From the NCBI GenBank assembly GCA_016763955.1, contig JAESSU010000405.1:1-11692 (forward strand): DNA of 11,692 nucleotides, in the 5' to 3' direction. This DNA comes from Phycisphaeraceae bacterium. GTDB lineage: Bacteria; Planctomycetota; Phycisphaerae; Phycisphaerales; Phycisphaeraceae. Position numbers and translations under genes: made by a program. The notes below the pieces were generated by a model, which ran no database searches, was not told the DNA's origin, and saw only the letters and a list, made by a program, of their open reading frames with translations. Positions 6,438 through 11,692 of the stretch are shown one piece after another (position 1 is the stretch's first letter; the number at the start of each line of letters is the position of its first letter).

Positions 6438-6474
6438 AAAAAAAAAGAATCGCCCATAGTGGACGATTCTTTTA
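6438..6474. terminator. Bidirectional terminator shared by mlaE and the opposing tRNA-Ile
   Basis: AAAAGAATCG (6443-6452) pairs perfectly with CGATTCTTTT (6464-6473), with possible extra CC-GG pairing inside. Rightward it ends in four T; leftward it ends in nine T (complement of the A-run 6438-6446). It lies between convergent transcripts and is the stronger terminator for the leftward tRNA. Confidence 0.85.
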
Positions 6475-6541
6475 GTTTGATGTTTTGCAATTGCTTGCAG
6501 AGTCTTGCACCGAAATATTAACGGGTGCAATCCGAAATCAA

Positions 6542-6614
6542 TGGGCCCGACAAGACTTGAACTTGTAACCTCACCGTTATCAGCGGTGTGCTCTACCAAT
6601 TGAGCTACGAGCCC
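6542..6614 (-). tRNA. tRNA-Ile (GAU)
   Basis: A complete 73-base cloverleaf on the reverse strand. Acceptor GGGCTCG (6614-6608) pairs with CGGGCCC, followed by discriminator A (6542). The D arm starts TAGCTCA, and the anticodon arm CACCGCTGATAACGGTG has the loop CTGATAA with anticodon GAT. The T loop is TTCAAGT. The anticodon GAU and A73 fit tRNA-Ile. CCA is not encoded. It is a lone gene, not in an rRNA spacer in this window. Confidence 0.95.
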
Positions 6615-6632
6615 GTAGCTTTGAGGCGGAAC

Positions 6633-6661
6633 AATGTATCGCATCTTTTCCCAAGGGTCAA
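6633..6661 (-). promoter_or_regulatory. Sigma-70-type promoter of tRNA-Ile
   Basis: Read leftward: TTGACC (6661-6656), a spacer of exactly 17 bases, and TACATT (6638-6633). The expected start of transcription lies about a dozen bases before the tRNA 5' end at 6614, ideal for a tRNA gene. Confidence 0.75.
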
Positions 6662-6774
6662 ATCGGTCAGTACGGTTTTTGAAAGTTAGGCGATTGTGAT
6701 TGGGGTAGGTGGAGCTAATATGAAAAACGTGTTCTTTGGATTTTGTGTTCGATATGATCTGGCCCATACTTAAG

Positions 6775-8106
6775 TTATTGGGCATTAACCAGTTCGCCCA
6801 CGAGCATGATCGCGCCGGGATACCAGTTTAACGGAGCGTATTTGTCAGGATTTTTGTCAAAGTCCGCACGTTTTTGTTCAAAGAGAACTTCTCGTTTATC
6901 GAAAGTTGCCTCTAACACTGTGATTTTGACGGTATGAACTTTATTAGGATTCGAAATTTTACCAACGCCTAGTTGAGCTAAGCGGTAATAGCTACAGTAA
7001 CGATCCATCCGGCGAGATTTTCGGACTTTACCATCGATATTGATTTCCACCATGCCACAGCCGGGGCCAAGTAGGTCGTAGACCATGGCTTGGGAACCTT
7101 TGAATTTAAAGGTCAGGCTTGCACCGGGCTTCGCTTCCCAGACACCGGGCATGCGTTTGCCAAATCTTCTGCCAAGTTCTTTGTCTTTTTTAAGCAAAGT
7201 GACCGGGCCGCTGAACATGCTTGGAGATAGGGGGAGCATTTGAGCGTGTTGCCAGTTTCCCGGGTTCAAGGGCTTGGTTAATGCATGGGGGCCAATCTTG
7301 CCTGCGGCCTTGATTGCGGGGATGCTGCGGGTGATGGCATTCAGATACAATTGGTGGCCGGTGTCGGTGTAGGGATGCACGCCGTCTCTGGAAAAGGGGA
7401 TTTTGCCATCACTGTTTTTCGGTAGGTTGGCTGTTAGGTTTAGTGCATCACCTGAAACTTGCATCATCTTGCCTTTTTGAGCTTTCATGATGAGCTTGCC
7501 TAGTTTTTCCATGTTGGCTACTTCAACGCCCATGTGGATGGAGGGGATGCCATAATGGTCGGCCACGGATTCCATCACGCTAGCAGAACGTTTGATTTTG
7601 CCAGCTTGTAATCTGGCGGTGTCTTTTGCCGTGATGGTGTAGACGTAGCAAATGTCGCAGTTAGGGTTGTTGGCCCAGGTTTGTCGGACAATGCCTTCCA
7701 TCGCTTTGGTGATACTGTCGGGTTTGGCGCCAGCATCATTGACTGCAAACTCTACAAATAGCAGGTCGGGTTTGTGGGCTAGGGCATCCCGTTTTAGGCG
7801 GTAGACACCTAGACTTGAGCCGGTTCCACCGATGGCTGCGTGGATGCCTTTGATTTTTACCTTGGGATATTGTTTAGCAAACCATTTTTGACTTAGCACA
7901 CGCCAGCCAGGTTGAGCGGTGATGCTGCCTCCCAGATAAGCGATGGTGACGGACTGGCCTTTTTCAAGTTTGGCGAAAAAGTTAGGCAGTCCGCCACGTG
8001 CAGTGCATTCCACTGCATCACGAAGCGGGTAAGCATCCCCGCCAAGACAGGGCATTGCGCAGACGCAAAGGCAAACGATTGATACGAGTTGTGCAAAATA
8101 TTTCAT
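6775..8106 (-). CDS. Secreted SGNH/GDSL hydrolase with C-terminal beta domain
   Basis: 443 residues with an N-terminal signal peptide (MKYF, Cys/Val-rich core, cleavage probably near residue 22-24), so exported. The SGNH core spans about 50-262. Block I is YLGGSIT with catalytic Ser61 (GGSI replaces the classical GDS). Block II is IGGTGSS (92-98). Block III is EFAVND with Asn123, and block V is DGVH with Asp241 and His244. All four name-giving residues are present, so an active esterase/lipase-type enzyme is expected; members act on acetylated sugars, lipids or peptidoglycan. Residues about 275-443 form a second, strand-rich domain (for example ASLTFKFKGSQAMVYDL and GMVEINIDGK), probably carbohydrate or surface binding. 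The ATG has GGAGT ten bases upstream. It stands alone, and the flanking genes face other ways. The substrate cannot be read from the sequence, although polysaccharide deacetylation is a fair guess. Confidence 0.9.
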   Translation of the reverse strand: MKYFAQLVSIVCLCVCAMPCLGGDAYPLRDAVECTARGGLPNFFAKLEKGQSVTIAYLGGSITAQPGWRVLSQKWFAKQYPKVKIKGIHAAIGGTGSSLGVYRLKRDALAHKPDLLFVEFAVNDAGAKPDSITKAMEGIVRQTWANNPNCDICYVYTITAKDTARLQAGKIKRSASVMESVADHYGIPSIHMGVEVANMEKLGKLIMKAQKGKMMQVSGDALNLTANLPKNSDGKIPFSRDGVHPYTDTGHQLYLNAITRSIPAIKAAGKIGPHALTKPLNPGNWQHAQMLPLSPSMFSGPVTLLKKDKELGRRFGKRMPGVWEAKPGASLTFKFKGSQAMVYDLLGPGCGMVEINIDGKVRKSRRMDRYCSYYRLAQLGVGKISNPNKVHTVKITVLEATFDKREVLFEQKRADFDKNPDKYAPLNWYPGAIMLVGELVNAQ

Positions 8107-8331
8107 AAGCCGTTGGACTCCGTGAGAGGGGTGTTTTGTCTTGAGTATTGAATTGTAGGCTTATCTAACGGTGAAAGTGGGGTTTTTTTGTGTCTGTAGG
8201 CATCGAGTCTGTGTCGGAAATGAGTAGAATCAGAGATGTTTAGACACGTTTACGGGACTATGGGGTGTTGGATACTCATTGGAAGGCCCGCAATGACTTT
8301 ACATTTAAATGTCAAGATCAAAAAAGCTCGC
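8107..8331. other. Divergent intergenic region between the SGNH hydrolase and rpmB
   Basis: No gene is visible. It contains an imperfect 20-bp palindrome at 8297-8316 whose perfect core is ACATTTAAATGT (8301-8312), about 15 bases before the rpmB -35 element. The promoter of the leftward hydrolase must lie here, but no convincing pair is seen (best is TTCACC-17-TTCAAT on the reverse strand). Confidence 0.5.
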
Positions 8332-8360
8332 TTGCAACAGGTTAATAGGTTTGTTATATT
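8332..8360 (+). promoter_or_regulatory. Sigma-70-type promoter of rpmB
   Basis: TTGCAA (8332-8337), a 17-base spacer and TATATT (8355-8360), giving a leader of about 55 bases before the rpmB start. Spacing is optimal and both hexamers are close to consensus. Confidence 0.7.
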
Positions 8361-8423
8361 ATTCGACTCGTCACTTTGGACGATGAATCCGATTTTTATC
8401 CTTGCTCGGAAGGAATGATTAAT

Positions 8424-8696
8424 ATGTCACGCATTTGTGAATTTACGGGTCGTAAAACTGGTTCAGGCAATACTTACGCTTACCGCGGTAAAGCCAAGTA
8501 CCTTGGTGGTGTGGGTCTGAAGATCACCGGCAAGAATAAACGCAAGTTTAAGCCAAATATCCAAACGGTCACTGCTCTTATTGATGGTGCCGCCGTCCGC
8601 GTGAAAGCCTCGACCAAGGCGATCAAGAGCGGTTTGGTTGTTAAGCCTTTGAAACGTCGCTATGCTTATAAGGCAGACGAAGCTCAGCAAGCCTGA
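8424..8696 (+). CDS. rpmB: 50S ribosomal protein bL28
   Basis: 90 residues from ATG 8424, which has AAGGA nine bases upstream; ATG 8415, three codons earlier, is inside that site and is unlikely. The protein starts MSRICEFTGRKTGSGN, like other bL28 proteins (E. coli begins MSRVCQVTGKRP). It continues with the basic block KNKRKFKPNIQTV (36-48) and the closing AIKSGLVVKPLKRR. It is a component of the large ribosomal subunit. A single Cys is present, so this is the form without the zinc-binding Cys pairs. It has its own promoter and a terminator that includes the stop codon, so it is transcribed alone rather than with rpmG, as in many bacteria. The C-terminal tail (KADEAQQA) is a small extension. 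Confidence 0.93.
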   Translation: MSRICEFTGRKTGSGNTYAYRGKAKYLGGVGLKITGKNKRKFKPNIQTVTALIDGAAVRVKASTKAIKSGLVVKPLKRRYAYKADEAQQA

Positions 8697-8704
8697 GTTT
8701 TTTT
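8681..8704 (+). terminator. Terminator of rpmB, overlapping its stop codon
   Basis: CTCAG (8683-8687) and CTGAG (8693-8697) form a stem with a five-base loop, extended by A-T/G-T pairs outside, followed by seven T (8698-8704). The TGA stop (8694-8696) is within the 3' arm, so translation reaches into the hairpin. Confidence 0.65.
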
Positions 8705-9249
8705 CTGACCCTTTGGGGTTTAGCCAACAGGTCCACCGTTACAGAGGCGCTCGGCTGCACGACGCGGCGATCCGGACATCTGTGACAAACTGTCGCTTTC
8801 TATGGCCAGTGGGGCCTTCTATTAAGACAATTTGACCACTGTTTAGCGAGTTTTTATTGACTCGCGTGTTTGCTGTGCTAGGACTATATATCGGTCGAGC
8901 TTTGGCTCGTCTGAATAAATGGTTCGATAAAGCGTGGATAACAGAGATGCCTTGGCTTCTTGATTTTATATGCAAGTTGTTATGGAAAAACATTTCTATT
9001 GCCACAGATCACTGTTTCGACAGGCCGGTTGCAGCCCCGGCAAGATTGGGAAAAGTGGGATGTCCAACTGTCACGTATCGGCGTTGTCATTAATCAACTA
9101 CACGCGATGCGATTAGACAAACATCCAGGCTCCAAAATTAAGACTTCAACATGCCCGGCAAGAGGTGCTGGGGCATTGTTTATTTGGCAATAAGTTGAAG
9201 TGAAATCCCGGACTAACCTTGTGTTTATTTGGCACAAAGGAACACTTCC
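8705..9249 (+). other. 545-base stretch before dnaG without a convincing gene
   Basis: No frame here has a good start plus ribosome binding site and a recognisable product. Two overlapping rightward frames look mildly protein-like. 8857-9093 (TTG start, FAVLGLYIGRALARLNKWF...) is hydrophobic and amphipathic. The neighbouring frame 8960-9193 has a stretch DWEKWDVQLSRIGVVINQL. Joined by one frameshift near 9020-9040 they would make a protein of about 110 residues, so a decayed small gene is possible. I found none of the conserved motifs of RNase P RNA, tmRNA or SRP RNA. The promoter and leader of dnaG must lie here, including two hairpins at 9175-9240. Confidence 0.4.
9175..9240 (+). promoter_or_regulatory. 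Two hairpins with identical nine-base loops in the dnaG leader
   Basis: A 13-base direct repeat, TGTTTATTTGGCA, occurs at 9177-9189 and 9222-9234. In each copy the loop TTTATTTGG is closed by a different but complementary stem: ATTG/CAAT (9175-9178 with 9188-9191), and TTGTG/CACAA (9219-9223 with 9233-9237, extendable by CC/GG past one bulged A). The second ends ten bases before the ribosome binding site of dnaG. A protein-binding leader element is possible; chance is not excluded. Confidence 0.4.
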
Positions 9250-9263
9250 GGGGGGAGATGCGG

Positions 9264-11288
9264 ATGATTGATCGTGATGATCTTAAAAGACAGGTTCAGG
9301 AGGCCACCGATATCATTGAATTGATTGGTGAACAAGTCACCCTGCGCCCCAAGGGCAAGGAATTCGCTGGACTTTGTCCGTTTCACGAAGACCGCAATCC
9401 TTCCATGTTCGTCTCGCCTCAAAAACAAATTTATAAATGCTTTGTCTGTGGTGCAGGTGGCGATGTGTTTAGCTTTGCCATGAACTATCACAAGCTTAGT
9501 TTCCCAGAAGCGCTTAAAGTGCTCGGTGAACGGGCGGGTATTGAAATCCGTGAGAGTTATCAGCAAGGCGGCGAACCGGGTCAGCCTTCACCACGCCAGA
9601 AACTCACCGAAGCTAACAAGTGTGCGTGTTCCTTTTTTCAAAGGCAACTTGAGCATCCTCAAATCGGTCAAAAAGCCCGTGACTATATCGCAGGTCGGGG
9701 CATTAGTCCACAAATGATTGAAGAATTTCAGGTCGGTTATGCCCCTGATGCTTGGGAGGACTTTGCAGGCTATCTGAATCAGCGGCACTTGCCGGTAGAA
9801 GATTACATCACCGCCGGCCTAGTGAGTCCCCGATCTTCTGGAGAAGGTTTATTTGATCGGATGCGTCATCGTCTGATTTTCCCGATCTGTGATGCACTGG
9901 GGCGTTCGATTGCTTTTGGTGGCCGCATTTTGCCCGATGGCACGATCAATGACAAAAACGAAGCGAAGTATCTCAATAGCCCAGAAACGCCTTTGTTTAA
10001 TAAGTCCGCGACCCTTTACGGATTGCATCTTGCTAAGCAGTCGATTCTCCAGACGCGCACTGCGGTCATCGTTGAAGGTTACACCGATGTGGTGGCCTGT
10101 CATCAGCATGGCGTGAGAAATGTTGTGGCAACCCTAGGCACGGCACTCACCAAAGAACATGTGCATGCATTAAGACACTTTGCAGAAAAAGTGGTCCTGA
10201 TCTTCGATGCAGACGATGCAGGTCAAAAGGCAGCTGACCGGGCAGTGGAAGTATTCATTGGCGGGACATTGGATGTGAGCATTGCGGTACTTGCCAATAA
10301 AATGGACCCTGACGAGTTGCTGGCATTACCCGATGGCAATGAGCAATGGCAGCAGGCAATCAAAGACTCCCGTGATGCGTTGGACTATCAGTTCGACCGT
10401 ATGAAAGACCAGTCTCAGGATAATGACACCGTGGCAGGTCGTCAGCGACTCACTGAGGAATACTTGCGTAAACTCGCACAGCAGGGGCTTGAAAAAATGT
10501 CGCCGCTCCGCCGTGGGTTGGTTTATGACCGGCTTTCTCATTTGGTTCATTTGGATGAAAAGACGATTGGCCAGATGGTCAGTCGCCTTGCTCAATCCGC
10601 TCGACCTGTCGCGTCTAGGTCGCAGCAAAAAAGGAGTCCTGCATCGCCTCAAGAAATGCAGATGCCCACGGATATGGACCCTGCTTTGATGGACCCTGAT
10701 TCGCCGCATGATAGTGATCTGGCTATGGAGTCTCAACAAGCTCCTGTGAGTAGAGCTTACAAAGCTCGCAGTCGTGCACTTAATTTGGCTGAACGACAAA
10801 TCTTGGGATGTTTATTGCATGAGCCTGGGCTGTTTCGCATTAAGTTGGATGACGGACATGCCTTTGAAGAAATTATTATTCCTGGTGATATGACTAGTGA
10901 TGCAGCCAATGCGCTGTATCATGTGGTTTACGAACGGGTTGCAGCAGGTGAAAAACCTCGCTTAAGCAGCCTGCTGATGGAGCTCATGGAGTCCGGCAGG
11001 CAGGATTTAGCAAACCTGTTAACACAAGCCGATGCGGATATTGAAAAATTGAATATCGTGGAGCCTCAAGAGATGGAAAATGTTTTCCGTCAAGCTGCTA
11101 GAGCCTTGTTACAGCTTCGCTTAGATTCAGATTACCGACAAGCAAGAGACTTGGCATTGGGCCAGTCTGATATCAGTGAGCAGGGAGATTCCCAACAACA
11201 GGAACATCTGCTGCGACAGTTAATGGAACACCACCGTGATAATCCGTCACCTGTACGGATTGCCGGTTTCACAAGAGGAAAAAATTGA
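9264..11288 (+). CDS. dnaG: DNA primase DnaG
   Basis: 674 residues from ATG 9264, six bases after a GGGGGAG ribosome binding site; ATG 9258 abuts that site and an upstream ATG at 9219 has none. The N-terminal zinc domain has the CHC2 ligands Cys38, His41, Cys59 and Cys62 (CPFH...CFVC). The catalytic core follows, with RHRLIFPICD and FGGRIL (about 201-223), then the TOPRIM fold with EGYTDV (Glu271) and FDADDAG (Asp315, Asp317), and DPDEL near 348. A Gln/Pro/Ser-rich linker at about 450-515 leads to the C-terminal helicase-binding domain (about 520-674). The enzyme makes RNA primers for lagging-strand synthesis with the replicative helicase. All catalytic and zinc residues are present, and the length is slightly above the usual 580-660. 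rpoD follows after 105 bases, as in the macromolecular-synthesis operon of many bacteria; rpsU is not upstream. Confidence 0.97.
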   Translation: MIDRDDLKRQVQEATDIIELIGEQVTLRPKGKEFAGLCPFHEDRNPSMFVSPQKQIYKCFVCGAGGDVFSFAMNYHKLSFPEALKVLGERAGIEIRESYQQGGEPGQPSPRQKLTEANKCACSFFQRQLEHPQIGQKARDYIAGRGISPQMIEEFQVGYAPDAWEDFAGYLNQRHLPVEDYITAGLVSPRSSGEGLFDRMRHRLIFPICDALGRSIAFGGRILPDGTINDKNEAKYLNSPETPLFNKSATLYGLHLAKQSILQTRTAVIVEGYTDVVACHQHGVRNVVATLGTALTKEHVHALRHFAEKVVLIFDADDAGQKAADRAVEVFIGGTLDVSIAVLANKMDPDELLALPDGNEQWQQAIKDSRDALDYQFDRMKDQSQDNDTVAGRQRLTEEYLRKLAQQGLEKMSPLRRGLVYDRLSHLVHLDEKTIGQMVSRLAQSARPVASRSQQKRSPASPQEMQMPTDMDPALMDPDSPHDSDLAMESQQAPVSRAYKARSRALNLAERQILGCLLHEPGLFRIKLDDGHAFEEIIIPGDMTSDAANALYHVVYERVAAGEKPRLSSLLMELMESGRQDLANLLTQADADIEKLNIVEPQEMENVFRQAARALLQLRLDSDYRQARDLALGQSDISEQGDSQQQEHLLRQLMEHHRDNPSPVRIAGFTRGKN

Positions 11289-11300
11289 CCTTTATTTAGT

Positions 11301-11330
11301 GGACAAACGCGAATTGGAGTGTCTATTTTA
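11301..11330 (+). promoter_or_regulatory. Possible rpoD promoter between dnaG and rpoD
   Basis: TGGACA (11301-11306), an 18-base spacer and TATTTT (11325-11330), about 60 bases before the rpoD start. Internal promoters for rpoD are known in this operon in other bacteria, but this match is modest. Confidence 0.3.
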
Positions 11331-11393
11331 GAGCTTCATCGTTTGTTTCAACTTTTGGATAAACGGGTCAGTTAAGGGAAAGGACTTAAACAA

Positions 11394-11692
11394 GTGCTGG
11401 GATTTGGAACTCATCCTGCGTTAGAAGAAATGATTGCCAACGGTCAGGCTCAAGGGCGCGTCACTTATGACGAATTAAATGCGCTATTGCCTGATGAGAT
11501 GGTTGACCCTGAGCAGATTGACAAGGTGCTTTATTGCCTTGAGTCGCTTGGCGTGAAGATGGTTGAAGGAACCGTCGAGCCTGTGCGTCGTAAGCCTGCT
11601 TCGGTGATGATCGAAGATGTGGAAGAAGATGCGCCTGTTGTGCGGCGGACTGATGCCAATGGCGAACCTGAGGAAGAGGAGGAAGTTGAAGA
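11394..11692 (+). CDS. rpoD: Primary sigma factor RpoD, N-terminal part (cut by window end)
   Basis: An open frame of 99 codons runs off the right edge. The first 70 residues read as sigma-70 region 1.1: LEEMIANGQAQGRVTYDELNALLPDEMVDPEQIDKVLYCLESLGVK gives the pattern of an early helix, a G-x-L/V-T-Y-x-E-hh core and an LGh helix. Region 1.1 keeps free sigma from binding DNA. A strongly acidic stretch follows (EDVEEDAP, then EEEEEVEE-like), typical of the linker before region 1.2. GTG 11394 is chosen because AGGA (11381-11384) lies nine bases upstream and an in-frame TAA at 11373 blocks a longer protein. The position directly after dnaG supports the identity. The DNA-binding regions 2-4 are outside the window. 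Confidence 0.88.
   Translation, partial: MLGFGTHPALEEMIANGQAQGRVTYDELNALLPDEMVDPEQIDKVLYCLESLGVKMVEGTVEPVRRKPASVMIEDVEEDAPVVRRTDANGEPEEEEEVE

Noticed and set aside
6720..6773. 17-codon frame with GGAG five bases before its ATG
   Set aside because: Too short to judge and placed between the hydrolase stop and the tRNA-Ile promoter; no supporting context.
6375..6785. Leftward 136-codon open frame
   Set aside because: It reads through the tRNA-Ile gene and the terminator; the GLVAQLVEHTADNGEVTSSSLVG-type stretch is the usual false translation of a tRNA.
1..11692. CRISPR arrays, insertion sequences, long tandem repeats
   Set aside because: No regularly spaced repeats, no transposase frame and no terminal inverted repeats were found.

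Overview
The window looks like chromosome of a Gram-negative-type bacterium of moderate GC: it has an MlaE-type lipid-transport permease, secreted proteins with signal peptides, and tRNA genes without an encoded CCA end. The style of the set (SGNH hydrolase, dnaG directly before rpoD, tRNA ends) would fit a planctomycete of the Phycisphaerae type. That placement is an impression, not a demonstrated assignment.

Left part (1-2.9 kb): the 3' end of a tRNA, most likely tRNA-His, and its terminator are followed by a decayed tyrosine-recombinase fragment. Then comes a compact leftward operon of three unfamiliar genes (2666 -> 420), AT-richer by eye than the rest. In order they encode a protein resembling the sporadic TIGR04255 family, a Ser/Thr/Asn-tailed protein of unknown function, and a large protein with PIN-nuclease-like ends. 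A tRNA end, an integrase relic and sporadic genes together suggest the remains of an integrated element with its cargo. This is the most likely place for an undescribed system.

Middle (2.9-6.4 kb): a small exported coiled-coil/beta protein (leftward) and a membrane-bound dCache-GGDEF protein (rightward) diverge from a control region holding a perfect 10-bp inverted repeat. The GGDEF gene has an intact I-site but a GCDEF signature, and a four-codon reading frame overlaps its proposed start. A solitary mlaE gene follows, ending at a bidirectional terminator shared with the opposing tRNA-Ile(GAU).

Right part (6.5-11.7 kb): tRNA-Ile with a clear -35/-10 promoter, a secreted SGNH hydrolase with a C-terminal beta domain (leftward), rpmB (bL28) with its own promoter and terminator, a 550-bp stretch without a convincing gene, then dnaG (primase) and the start of rpoD (primary sigma factor). 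The dnaG-rpoD pair is the core of the classical macromolecular-synthesis operon. Two hairpins with the same nine-base loop lie just upstream of dnaG.
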